Shown: piece by piece, positions 7,200 to 14,912 of the stretch
Layout: each line of letters begins with the position of its first letter
Position numbering within the stretch: the stretch's first letter is position 1
DNA from: Shewanella sp. MBTL60-112-B2
GTDB taxonomy: Bacteria > Pseudomonadota > Gammaproteobacteria > Enterobacterales > Shewanellaceae
DNA length: 64,000 bases
Assembly (NCBI RefSeq): GCF_019655055.1
Contig: NZ_BPFA01000012.1
Coordinates: 57,208-121,207 of the forward strand
Direction: 5' to 3'
The notes under the pieces: generated by a model
Told to the model about the DNA's origin: nothing
Databases searched by the model: none
The model's input: only the letters and a program-made list of their open reading frames with translations
Made by a program: the position numbers and the translations under genes

Positions 7200-9176
7200 A
7201 AACCCTCACAACGTTATGAACTAGATTAGCAGTACAAATATCCAGCATGTGAACTAGAGTATAAGGGCATATAAGACACGTCAAGAGTTTTAGCTAGAAT
7301 ATATAAGTTACTGATAGGACTTGGATATTGAAAAGAATTAAGAATCTATGAAGTAAAACAGACATTCCTTTAATTTAACATAATATACATTGTGCGCATA
7401 GCTATATGAATGTCACTGATGTGGGGTTAGATGGCGACTTTATCTATATGAGCTTTCAGTCAGCTTGATTGCCATTGAACCGGATAGCTCAGTTTCTTGT
7501 ATATAGCTGCTTGCATATAGTTGCAGATAATCATTTGCAACATGGCTTAAGTTTAAAGTCATGTATTAGTGTTTAGCATCTAGCTCGGACTTGATTGACG
7601 CCAACATCTGCAAGCGACTTAACTCAGCTCCTTATACTCCTTGCTCTATATTGTTTGCTCTATATGCTACTCGTGCAACTGTGAAAACGGTTCGGCTATC
7701 TTGCTACTAACAGCTGCGAACCTTAGAGTCTTGGGATTGATTCGTTTATGCGCGAATGTTTATACCAGTCGAGTTGTGGCTGGCCATTTTTAACGGCACG
7801 AGTCTCACGTTGGATGTAAGCTTGGTCGTAGATTGCAACTTAGCGTTTAGCTAGAGTCCTGAAACTGTTTATTCAAACTGGGCGCTAAATCCAGCCTAAA
7901 ACCAGTAATGAACCAGCACTGAAATCAAGATGTTGAAACAGATAGTTAAAACGAGCCTGAAAACAGCCATTTGTAATCGTGCGCTACGTGAAATCTACTG
8001 AGCTGAGCTAGGCAAAGATTTAAAGCAGCCACACAGCGCGCCGTATGAATTTAGCCAAACTAACGACAAAGATTACGACAACAATGCCAATTTACAGCTT
8101 TATCTAGTTTCTGAAATTAGCTCCTATATTGGGGCCAGATATTTGCTCTTGGCCAAAACTACTTTAGCTCAGTTCAGCATAGCTTTGCCTAGTCATTGCC
8201 ATAAGAGCAACTGTTATAGCAATAAAAATCGTTAGAGTCCGGTTTACTCGGCCTTGTAGCAGTTAAGCGAGTCAGTCATCGAATGGCCCCAATGACCCAT
8301 GAAGGCTTGGATAGAGCCAGAACTTAAACTTAAGATGATAGTTTTGAAGAAAACTAGACTGAGGGACTGAGCTTACTTAGAACCTAAAATCGAGCAGTTA
8401 ATTGAGCTGACAATTAAGCTAGAAATTGAGCTGATAGCTTGGCTAAAACAGGCTTAAAGTAAGTACAACGCAGACTAATTTCATTAATATTAAAGAGTTA
8501 AAACAGGTAGCCAGCAACATAGTGACAACCATACCTTTCTAGCTCTAGGCTGATCTGTCTCTTATATAGACAAAAGATACTGAGGCAAAAACAGCTATAG
8601 ATACAGCTTAATAGCGGGAAAACCCCTTTTAAATCAATTGCCGATAATGTCACTTATCGGCATTAACCCATCTTTGAAATCCAAATAGAAATTCCAATAG
8701 AAATCACAGCACAAAACTAACTTGAATTTTGTAGTTAGCAATGTGATTAGTAATTGGATCAGATACAGAGTTGGTGTATTGGGTAAACAGAGAAAGATCG
8801 AATGGTTAATGTAAGAGACTATTTAAGACTCGAACTCCAAGTGTGACATGAACATTATAAGTTTATAATCAGCAGCTTACTAGTTAACCCGAGATAGTCG
8901 AGTGTAGCGCTAGCTTATTTGGAATAGTGTGAGAGGCTAATTATCGTGTCCACGCCCTACTCTTTAACGGCTTTATACGCGCTTGTTCAGACAGAGCTAG
9001 TTTAGACAGAAGTTGCTCATCATCGCGCTCTGCTCGGCTAGTATTCATTGAGAGCTTGTATTGATAGATTGTATTAAGAGCTTGTAGCGTTGCTCATTCC
9101 TCTTCAATAGCACGAGATAGCACGAGATAGCACGAGATAATAGCCTTCTTCCCTACTCCATCTTTGTCGCCTTTTA
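7200..9176. other. 2-kb gene-free, AGCT-rich tract
   Basis: No credible gene is present in any frame; stops, especially TAG and CTA words, are dense. I count about 30 AGCT tetranucleotides in 1,977 bases, against roughly 8 expected at even base use. Variants of TGAGCTGA recur (near 8001, 8367, 8403, 8427), ATTGAGCTGA repeats at 8401 and 8425, and AGCCTGAAAACAG-like words recur near 7890-7970. Short inverted pairs (ATTGGGGCCA at 8128 with TGGCCCCAAT at 8284; CTAGGCAAAG at 8008 with CTTTGCCTAG at 8183) are near chance level. The junction of the left element with the chromosome may lie inside. Confidence 0.6.
9107..9139. repeat. 10-bp tandem repeat, 3.3 copies
   Basis: ATAGCACGAG is repeated exactly three times with a partial fourth copy (ATA). 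It lies about 40 bases past the 3' end of the acetyltransferase gene. Two copies of AGAGCTTGTA (9051 and 9077) lie nearby. A slippage-type repeat; no role is evident. Confidence 0.85.
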
Positions 9177-9725
9177 TTAGCCTTGATCTATTGCGGTAGC
9201 TCGGGACATAACTGTATAAGATAAAGACTTACCGTCTATTTTAAACATGTCTTTTATCTCGCCACATTTCTCAAACCCTGTGCTGAGATACAGTTTTTGT
9301 GCGGCTAGATTATTTGAAAGTACCCAAAGATCGATAAACTCAATTAGCGGTTCATCAGCAACCCACTCTAGCATTTTATTGATTAATTGCTTGCCGATAC
9401 CGAGTCTACGAACTGAACGATCGACGCCCATACCAAGTAATACTCTATGTTTAGTATGGTTTTCTGCATGGCCTCGAATATCGATGTGCCCTACTATCTT
9501 CTGGTTTTCATCGAATGCGAGCCAAAGGCGTCGCCAGCCTTGCTGGTATATTTCCGTGTTAATGCCAGCAGTAAAACGAGACTTCATTGCTTCATTAACA
9601 GATGATTCTGCTTTAGACATAGGCTGGAAAAGATGAGTATCACCGGCCCCATTGTCTGACAAATGATTATTTAAGTAACTGAAGAACTTTGCTAAATCAT
9701 TTTGTGTTGCTTGCCTTATTTGCAT
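9177..9725 (-). CDS. GNAT-family N-acetyltransferase
   Basis: A 182-aa single-domain acetyltransferase. The acetyl-CoA binding motif A is clear at about residues 95-118: GMGVDRSVRRLGIGKQLI, with the R-x-x-G-x-G signature. Motif B follows (AAQKLYLSTGFEKCG), the usual Tyr-containing helix with GF. The fold transfers acetyl from CoA to an amine; the substrate (protein N-terminus, antibiotic, polyamine) cannot be told. It reads leftward 48 bp after the ABM-fold gene, so the two may be cotranscribed. It is the first intact gene right of the gene-free tract. Confidence 0.85.
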   Translation of the reverse strand: MQIRQATQNDLAKFFSYLNNHLSDNGAGDTHLFQPMSKAESSVNEAMKSRFTAGINTEIYQQGWRRLWLAFDENQKIVGHIDIRGHAENHTKHRVLLGMGVDRSVRRLGIGKQLINKMLEWVADEPLIEFIDLWVLSNNLAAQKLYLSTGFEKCGEIKDMFKIDGKSLSYTVMSRATAIDQG

Positions 9726-9773
9726 GACACTCCATTTTCTCGTTGCTTTATAGCGCCCTTTTAAGAGGCGGAT

Positions 9774-10067
9774 TTAGTCAGAACTTCTTATTTGATAATG
9801 CCTTTGTACGTTTTTAGTGACTTTGCCCCATTGAGATGATTTCACTCTAGCTTGATGATTATCAAAAGCAGTTTGATTTACAAATTCCTCGTAAACAATA
9901 AACTTATTACGATTGGATTCATCAGGTGTCACACTAAAAGTTAAACAACCAACCTCTTTTAAGGTGAGACTTTTGTGCATAACCAATTCACGACTGACTA
10001 GCTCAAGGTCTGAATCAGGTACGACTATAAAACCTTGCAATATAATCTTTGCCAACACTGACTCCAC
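9774..10067 (-). CDS. ABM-domain protein (putative quinol monooxygenase-like)
   Basis: A 97-aa protein with the ferredoxin-like alpha/beta barrel of the antibiotic-biosynthesis-monooxygenase family: ILQGFIVVPDSDLELV strand-helix, CLTFSVTPDESNRNKFIVYEEF reduced here to its key part KFIVYEEFVNQTAFDNHQ, which is the diagnostic 'E-x-(W/F)-x(3)-A-(F/L)-x-x-H' segment. Members act as dimers on quinols or as small-molecule binding proteins, usually without cofactor. Length is normal for a single domain. Substrate unknown. It precedes the acetyltransferase gene on the same strand. Confidence 0.8.
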   Translation of the reverse strand: MESVLAKIILQGFIVVPDSDLELVSRELVMHKSLTLKEVGCLTFSVTPDESNRNKFIVYEEFVNQTAFDNHQARVKSSQWGKVTKNVQRHYQIRSSD

Positions 10068-10077
10068 AACGTATTAG

Positions 10078-10329
10078 GCATGCCAAAATGCCCATGCCTG
10101 TAGCATAAACACGCTACCACAATCTGAACCTGAACATAAACAAGAAACGGAACATGAATCTGAACAAGAATTACAAGCAAGCATTGCTAACTACCTTGAA
10201 AAACACCGCTAAGCTGAATCCCATATAACAGAAACAGCAAAAGAGTTATCTTTATCTCAGGACTCTAGGTATACGCGGATTTTAGGCATAAAAAAACCGT
10301 ACCCGTTAACGGGTACGGTTTGTATATAG
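10078..10329 (+). pseudogene. remnant of a gene end with winged-helix character
   Basis: One frame reads PQSEPEHKQETEHESEQE, then LQASIANYLEKHR, a TAA stop at 10210-10212, then in the same frame AESHITETAKELSLSQDSR and YTRILGI before a second stop at 10327. A helix followed by TAKELSLSQ-type helix-turn-helix is typical of the C-terminal tail of AlbA_2/ATP-binding transcriptional-regulator-like proteins. There is no start codon and the rest of the gene is absent. I infer a decayed fragment; the resemblance is by eye only. Most of the 320-bp gap between the flanking genes is this remnant. Confidence 0.3.
10291..10321 (-). terminator. intrinsic terminator of the coiled-coil membrane protein gene
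   Basis: A perfect 28-base palindrome (10294-10321, arms AAACCGTACCCGTT) is followed on the minus strand by a run of Ts (complement of 10291-10296). It lies 68 bases past the stop of the gene at 10389-11489. Being a perfect palindrome it could also slow transcription from the other side. Confidence 0.85.
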
Positions 10330-10388
10330 TTAGGTAATTACTTCACATTCATGGACTACGATTCAGAGCTTTACCTAATAGTCCAAGT

Positions 10389-11489
10389 TTACAGTGGTGG
10401 AGATTGTGGCTCTGGTAATTTTTTAGATTCTTGCTTAGTTAAAGAAATAATCGCGTCAGCAAGCTTGTTATAAGTTTTATTCTCGAAATCAGCTTCTTTT
10501 ATTTTCGTAAAGGAACTATCACTATCTAAGTTCCAGTTTTCAAAGATTGACTTAACATCTTGCTGGTCTACCTGAGAACCGTATATTTCTAAATACATTT
10601 TGCCAAAACCGATAGCATGCATTCGATCTGTTCGTTTGAGTGATTCATGTGTATAGGCACTTGCAACACCATAACAATACTTAGCGGTTGCAGCTAAAAT
10701 CGAAACCACAAGCATTTCTTTAAACAGCATCGTGCCATAAATAGCCCAGTTTAAATCCGTTTTACTACTGAATGTTAAGATACCTGTATAAATAACAAAG
10801 ATTACAGATAATATTGCTGCCGCGCCAATAGCCCTATTACCTCTAAGGTTCCATTTTATTGCTAATTCCCTAAAGTGTTTTTCATTGGTGGCTAGCTCCT
10901 TTTTTGCATTATCTACAAATGCCGGTACTTCAATAGCTATTTTGCCTTGTAATTGTTTTTGCTTTAACTCTGTATTCTCATCGTTAAGTTGGTTATTTAT
11001 TTTTTTTAAGCTTTCGTTTGAACTGAGAAGAACACTCAATTCATTGGTGATATCCAAATGGACACTGCGAGCATTACGCAAATCCTCTTGGGTAACATGA
11101 AGTTTAGTCTTAAGGTTTGATAACTCTTTATTAAAGCTAGCTTCTAGTAATTTTCGTTCATTACGCATCTCTTCTATATCATGTGAGTAGCGCTTTGATA
11201 ACAACTTGCCATCGACGTTATGCAGTGTCCAAGGCCTTCCTAATTCATGTTCAGAACCAGTATCACGTGCATGCTCTCTTTCTGCATATCTTTGAAATAA
11301 AGTATCAACCTTATGTATATTTCGATCCTTTGCTGCTCCTTGGTAGTTTAAAACACGCAAACGCTCCGCAATTGAACAGCTGTTTAAAGTTTTAGTAACA
11401 GACTCACTATTTAACTTATCAGCTCTAGACCAAAATTCTTCAGCAAAACCTTCTAAATCATCATTATTGACATTATCCATTTTAGACAT
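10389..11489 (-). CDS. coiled-coil protein with two membrane segments, unknown function
   Basis: A 366-aa protein. Residues about 105-205 form a long coiled coil (IEEMRNERKLLEASFNK... and NQLNDENTELKQKQLQGK as key pieces). Two membrane segments follow, near 220-240 (AIGAAAILSVIFVIYTGIL) and 255-275 (LVVSILAATAKYCYGV), then a helical domain (SLKRTDRMHAIGFGKMYLE). The build recalls DUF6161-type membrane proteins, but I cannot confirm this. It is single-copy and monocistronic, with its own terminator. A TATAAT at about 11499-11504 on the minus strand lies only about 10 bases before the ATG, suggesting a leaderless message or a later start at Met4. Its place in an accessory stretch makes a defence or stress role possible. 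Confidence 0.7.
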   Translation of the reverse strand: MSKMDNVNNDDLEGFAEEFWSRADKLNSESVTKTLNSCSIAERLRVLNYQGAAKDRNIHKVDTLFQRYAEREHARDTGSEHELGRPWTLHNVDGKLLSKRYSHDIEEMRNERKLLEASFNKELSNLKTKLHVTQEDLRNARSVHLDITNELSVLLSSNESLKKINNQLNDENTELKQKQLQGKIAIEVPAFVDNAKKELATNEKHFRELAIKWNLRGNRAIGAAAILSVIFVIYTGILTFSSKTDLNWAIYGTMLFKEMLVVSILAATAKYCYGVASAYTHESLKRTDRMHAIGFGKMYLEIYGSQVDQQDVKSIFENWNLDSDSSFTKIKEADFENKTYNKLADAIISLTKQESKKLPEPQSPPL

Positions 11490-11549
11490 GACCCATTATT
11501 ATAAGCTATTGAATAATAACTCAATTAAAGTCAATTTGTAGTGATCGCA

Positions 11550-11684
11550 TCAACAATTATTGGTTTTACAACTTTTTAAATTCCCTTTCCTTACCTTCCC
11601 AGTCACATCGTCACGTTCAACAAAGTCCAACGGCTTAAGTCCTGTCACCTCTGACACGTGTACATCTAGCTCTTTGGCGACCAT
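11550..11684 (-). pseudogene. short conserved-looking ORF or gene fragment
   Basis: The minus strand encodes 44 aa from an ATG, containing VAKELDVHVSEVTGLKPLDF and VERDDVTGKVRKGN. The frame stays open upstream of the ATG for about 21 codons (GYSERSDSSVLKTKGRRK) before a stop. The residue pattern, with balanced charge and a plausible helix-turn-helix-like KELDVHVSEVTG, looks protein-like rather than random. I do not recognise it. It may be the truncated remains of a longer gene or a real small gene. Confidence 0.3.
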
Positions 11685-11775
11685 CTTTCGTCGTCCTTTA
11701 GTCTTTAACACGCTTGAGTCGCTTCGTTCTGAATACCCTGTTCAAAATAGAGGCGCATTAGCTGTTAACTATTAG

Positions 11776-12298
11776 CATGGCGGTTTTATCAGATTCGGCT
11801 GGCCGTTGCGTTAAGGAAAAAATGGGCGATAGACCACGGGCACGGCCTTTGCGGATAAGTTGCCCCTACCAATGTGGGGCTTTACTGGTGCTAGTCACAT
11901 CCACGTTTCTTCTGCAACTACGGCGGCATTAAAGCAGTCGAAAGCATAACGCGCCGACTTTACATGGGAGAGATCGTATATCGCATTGCTGATAGCCGGC
12001 TTTTAAGAGTAATTACACATACCCACGCTAGTACAGTGTGAAACTTAAGCTTTGCTAGAAGTGCTGTGCAAGCTTCTAAATCGGGCCACAAATGTTCCAT
12101 ACATTTGTTGGCATTTCCACCAATCCATGGCGGTCAGAGATTTAGCTCATACCTTAAAGAAAGGCCTATAGGGATATATTTACGGCGTCTTGCTAAAGCA
12201 CGAAAGCAAAGCCCCTGCTAGGCAGTCAAGTTTTAGCAGGTGGCAACGTTGGTTTGTATTTGGTACCTACTCAGCTTTCATTCACTTTATACAAACAG
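11776..12298. other. gene-free stretch, possible insertion-sequence trace
   Basis: No gene is recognisable. On the plus strand near 12110-12165 one frame reads FHQSMAVRDLAHTLKK, which resembles the helix-turn-helix of IS1-family InsA (type 'GVRDTARVLKI...TLKK'), but frames change on both sides. I regard it as a possible heavily decayed transposase fragment. The remainder shows nothing I can name. Together with 11490-11549 it forms the roughly 800-bp gap between the membrane protein and recombinase genes. Confidence 0.3.
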
Positions 12299-13591
12299 CT
12301 ACTCTATCCCCTGCAGATAATCTAACGGTTTGTTCTGGGCACTCTCGTGTCTTTCTATCTGAGTGGTATGCAGATATTGCGAGGTGGTGTCGATACTCTC
12401 ATGACCGGCATCGGCTTGAACGTGGGATAAGGGCCTGCCGTTAATATTGATGTCGTGAGTAATGCCGGTGTGGCGAATATTGTGGATACTTAAGCCGCGC
12501 ATTTGCTGTGCGTCCTCAATAAAGCCGTCATTTTCGATGCTGTTAGCTGCAATTTCGATGATCTTGTCGACTTCTTCTCGAATTTGGCGAATACCTAAGT
12601 TAGCATTCAAGTTGCCCACTTCTCGCCCTCGCCCAGCGGCTTTTTGACGCACAATTAACGGGTGTTGCTCGCTACTTGTTGGCAGTGGCGACAGATTTAA
12701 GTAGCTACGATATTGAGTTAAGGCATCGATCAAAGCCTTAGAGACGGCAACACTTCTGCTCTTGCCGCCTTTACTTTTAGGGATATGAAAACTCCAAATT
12801 CCCGTTTGGCGGTTTTGCTTAAACTGGCTCATAACAGGTGAGAAACCTGCCCTGGCTGATACCTCTGAGACGCGTAGATAACAGGAGTAGATAAGCTTAA
12901 TTAAAAACAAGCTACGCTGATGTAATTCAGGCTGCGCTTTAGCGAGTTTCTCAACCGTTGACATGATGTAGGACCACTGCAACTCGGTAAACGCCAACTG
13001 ATTATCATCATCGGTATTGAGTCGGTACTTCTGTCTTGAGGAGAATCGACTCTTGTTAAGCCACATCTGCGCAGGATTCTTGTCGCAGTAATCCTCCCCC
13101 ATCAGGTAGCTATAGAAGCTCGATAGAATTGCGACTTTGGTCTTGAGCGCGCTGTCACTGAGCACATAAGGCTGAATTTGCCCGTCCACTTTCTTGCCTC
13201 TAAAGGGTAGCCAAGCCGGGTTGGGCGTTCGCTCGGTCGTTGATTTATTCTCTTTAAATTGGGCCACATTAAAGTAGCCGATAAGCTCGGTAGGCGGATT
13301 TTTACAATACTCTATATATAAGCCGACTTCTCGGCGCCCTATTGCACTGACGTTGAGCTTAATAACATCGAAACACCAGTGCAGGAAGGTGGTTAGTTCG
13401 CTTCGATAGGCTTTATAGTTATTCTCGTTGTACTTTTGCTCGAATAGCCAATCTGTAGCGTGTTCAAACACTAAACCGGCTTCATCGAGAACCCCCAGGC
13501 TAAGTTGGGTGATATGTTGATTAACCAGCGGATTGCCGATTTGAATGTAGTCGATTGAGTCAAAAAGCGGGATTACTAGGGGTAAGTGCAT
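12299..13591 (-). CDS. solitary tyrosine recombinase
   Basis: A 430-aa tyrosine recombinase with the full catalytic set: Arg240 (CYLRVSEVSA), a Lys in PKSKGGKSR near 272, HNIRH with His370 and Arg373, His397 (AGHES) and the nucleophile Tyr406 (TSQYLHT). Residues 30-190 form the SAM-like core-binding domain. It is unrelated in detail to the trio at the left edge. No excisionase or cargo is evident next to it; the flanks are gene remnants to one side and chromosomal genes to the other, so it may be the survivor of an old element or a domesticated recombinase. Confidence 0.85.
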   Translation of the reverse strand: MHLPLVIPLFDSIDYIQIGNPLVNQHITQLSLGVLDEAGLVFEHATDWLFEQKYNENNYKAYRSELTTFLHWCFDVIKLNVSAIGRREVGLYIEYCKNPPTELIGYFNVAQFKENKSTTERTPNPAWLPFRGKKVDGQIQPYVLSDSALKTKVAILSSFYSYLMGEDYCDKNPAQMWLNKSRFSSRQKYRLNTDDDNQLAFTELQWSYIMSTVEKLAKAQPELHQRSLFLIKLIYSCYLRVSEVSARAGFSPVMSQFKQNRQTGIWSFHIPKSKGGKSRSVAVSKALIDALTQYRSYLNLSPLPTSSEQHPLIVRQKAAGRGREVGNLNANLGIRQIREEVDKIIEIAANSIENDGFIEDAQQMRGLSIHNIRHTGITHDININGRPLSHVQADAGHESIDTTSQYLHTTQIERHESAQNKPLDYLQGIE

Positions 13592-13643
13592 AGGTATATA
13601 AAAATATTGAAAGTATAAAAGCCGATATCTCTATATTAATCAG

Positions 13644-13677
13644 TAAGGTTAAAAAGCGATATCCTTAATTAACCTTA
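13644..13677. repeat. inverted repeat upstream of the solitary recombinase
   Basis: TAAGGTTAA (13644-13652) pairs perfectly with TTAACCTTA (13669-13677). Two near-identical direct words, AAAAGCCGATATCT (from about 13617) and AAAAAGCGATATCC (from 13651), overlap it. It lies 50-90 bases before the start codon of the recombinase. Such a cluster fits an operator or a recombination core; neither is proven. Confidence 0.5.
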
Positions 13678-13707
13678 TATGACTGTTATAACTGCTGGTG
13701 ATGCTTT

Positions 13708-13965
13708 TCAGCGAGTAAATACCGCTATGGCGCTTTTAACCAACTCTTGGCTTTGCTCATTACACAGGCTTTTACATTCTTGTTGGCAATGTTTGTCACA
13801 ATGAATGCGTTTTTCACAGCTCCATAGGCAAAGCTGCCACACTGCCTGTTTAGTCTCTCTATCCAAACACTTAAAGTCTGCGGCGCATAAATGGCCTTGT
13901 TGGATCAGCTGAGCAATTTTGGCTTCAGAAATACTGATATTTAGTTGGCGGGTGGCACTGTCCAT
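13708..13965 (-). CDS. small Cys-rich protein
   Basis: An 85-aa protein, starting at the ATG at 13965, which has GGAG eight bases upstream; an in-frame ATG at 14034 would add 23 residues with no ribosome site. It contains seven cysteines in the second half: FKCLDRETK, LCLWSCEKR, IHCDKHCQQ, ECKSLC. The spacing suggests metal or Fe-S binding or disulfides. No signal peptide is seen. I do not recognise the family. A strong Fur-type site lies about 100 bp upstream, so an iron-linked role is a reasonable guess. Confidence 0.6.
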   Translation of the reverse strand: MDSATRQLNISISEAKIAQLIQQGHLCAADFKCLDRETKQAVWQLCLWSCEKRIHCDKHCQQECKSLCNEQSQELVKSAIAVFTR

Positions 13966-14061
13966 TTGTTTTCTCCAGCTGAACTGTCCTGAAATAACTA
14001 AGCTTACGTCAGTTACATGGCTTGAATATATCACTAAGCATGCCTAGCTAATGCCACGACC

Positions 14062-14080
14062 GAATGATAATGATTATCAA
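14062..14080 (-). promoter_or_regulatory. Fur box
   Basis: GAATGATAATGATTATCAA matches the 19-bp Fur consensus (GATAATGATAATCATTATC) in the core ATGATAATGATTATCA. It lies about 100 bp upstream of the small Cys-rich gene and about 110 bp beyond the end of the lipoprotein gene, so the Cys-rich gene is the likely target. Confidence 0.65.
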
Positions 14081-14188
14081 TAAGATTGTCGAGTCATTTA
14101 TTTGTAGTGAAGCAAGCATTTATTTTCAATGAAACAACAATGTGGAAAAAGCTCTGTGTTCAACAAATGGCTTTTAGGCCATACATAC

Positions 14189-14686
14189 TTAGCCTGGGTT
14201 ATCGGCTAAGAAATCGAAGCTGGTGAACTTCTCCACTCCATCGATTTCGTAGCTAACAATTGCACTCCAAACCATGTAGTCACCACTGCATGAACCATAT
14301 ATTAAGTTTCCCTGATGCAGGTTTTCGTCGATTTGGTTAAGTTTTACTGGAATAATCCCCATAAACATATCTCTACCCTGAACTTTAACCTTTATATTAC
14401 TCAGTGGTTGAGAAGTAGTAATAGATAGCTGTAATGGCTGCTCGCTCGGGGTTTGCCAAGGACTGATCGTTAACTCAAGGTCTACATCAGCTACAGTTTT
14501 GGTACAAGGGCCAGATTTAAAATTGCATAAGCTTGTATCTACAGCTCTTGACGCCTGTGGTTCATGCGCTTTTGGTTCACAACCGAGTAGAAACAGCCCT
14601 AGTACTAAGCCTACAGAAAAGCCTAATACTGGTGATTTGTGAGTGACTTGCACGATATTTAACCTTTCAACTAAATGTTTTAACAT
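14189..14686 (-). CDS. putative lipoprotein divergent from ccoN
   Basis: A 165-aa protein with a lipoprotein signal: hydrophobic segment LGFSVGLVLGLF and lipobox LLGC at about residue 36. The mature part is a small beta-rich domain with three further cysteines (LCNFKSGPC, YGSCSGDY), consistent with an Ig-like, FixH-like or copper-chaperone-like fold. The start is uncertain: the ATG at 14686 lies only 14 bases from a perfect FNR site, while a GTG 11 codons later has AAAGG upstream. It is transcribed away from the cbb3 operon and may help oxidase assembly, but that is inferred from place only. Confidence 0.65.
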   Translation of the reverse strand: MLKHLVERLNIVQVTHKSPVLGFSVGLVLGLFLLGCEPKAHEPQASRAVDTSLCNFKSGPCTKTVADVDLELTISPWQTPSEQPLQLSITTSQPLSNIKVKVQGRDMFMGIIPVKLNQIDENLHQGNLIYGSCSGDYMVWSAIVSYEIDGVEKFTSFDFLADNPG

Positions 14687-14699
14687 TCTATTGAGTACC

Positions 14700-14713
14700 T
14701 TGATCTAGATCAA
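14700..14713. promoter_or_regulatory. FNR/EtrA site, perfect palindrome
   Basis: TTGATCTAGATCAA matches the FNR consensus TTGAT-N4-ATCAA in all ten bases. It lies in the divergent promoter region of the lipoprotein gene and ccoN. Being symmetrical it can serve either direction. Confidence 0.8.
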
Positions 14714-14742
14714 CTTATCCCGCCCCTTAATTCCTATCTTTT

Positions 14743-14756
14743 TTGATATAGCTCAA
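14743..14756 (+). promoter_or_regulatory. second FNR/EtrA site before ccoN
   Basis: TTGATATAGCTCAA matches TTGAT-N4-ATCAA in nine of ten bases. If used at the classic -41.5 position, the ccoN transcript would begin near 14791, leaving a leader of about 120 bases. It fits anaerobic or micro-oxic induction by the EtrA protein encoded at 22156-22908. Confidence 0.7.
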
Positions 14757-14912
14757 GTATCATGGCCTTGCTTTGCGTTACTTCATGAAATGCAAGGTTA
14801 CACATTGACACACAAGCTTAGTTTCCTATAGGAGACGTGTTTTTTGTCATATAAACGGGTAGAGCTTTACTCTACACAACAATAAGTATAAGTAATAAGC
14901 AGTGGAAGCAAT

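Larger units (their letters stand above)
1..7430. mobile_element. partial integrative element with a recombinase trio
   Basis: A leftward block of three tyrosine-recombinase-fold genes (450, 515 and 808 aa), each overlapping the next by 4 bp, is followed by a 147-aa gene; a ParB-like gene reads toward them from the left. The layout is what I recall of Tn6283-like strand-biased circularizing elements (intA-tfp-intB-small gene) and of Gamma-Mobile-Trio islands. In such elements the first recombinase lies next to one end and the cargo lies beyond the last gene, so the body probably continues left of base 1. The right end is not defined: I found no convincing terminal repeat, and 7430 is a guess based on a change of texture after about 7,400. 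Confidence 0.6.

Noticed and set aside
8128..8293. Inverted pair ATTGGGGCCA / TGGCCCCAAT in the gene-free tract
   Set aside because: A 10-base match in 2 kb is about what chance predicts; not enough for a structured RNA claim.
10076..10099. AGGCATG/CATGCCT inverted repeat upstream of the ABM gene
   Set aside because: Short stem without a T run, at the start side of the gene, so neither a terminator nor a clear operator.
11776..12000. Possible integron attC site (GCGTTAAG near 11,806 and ATAACGC near 11,945)
   Set aside because: The core sites are in the wrong order and spacing for attC, and no integrase of integron type is present.
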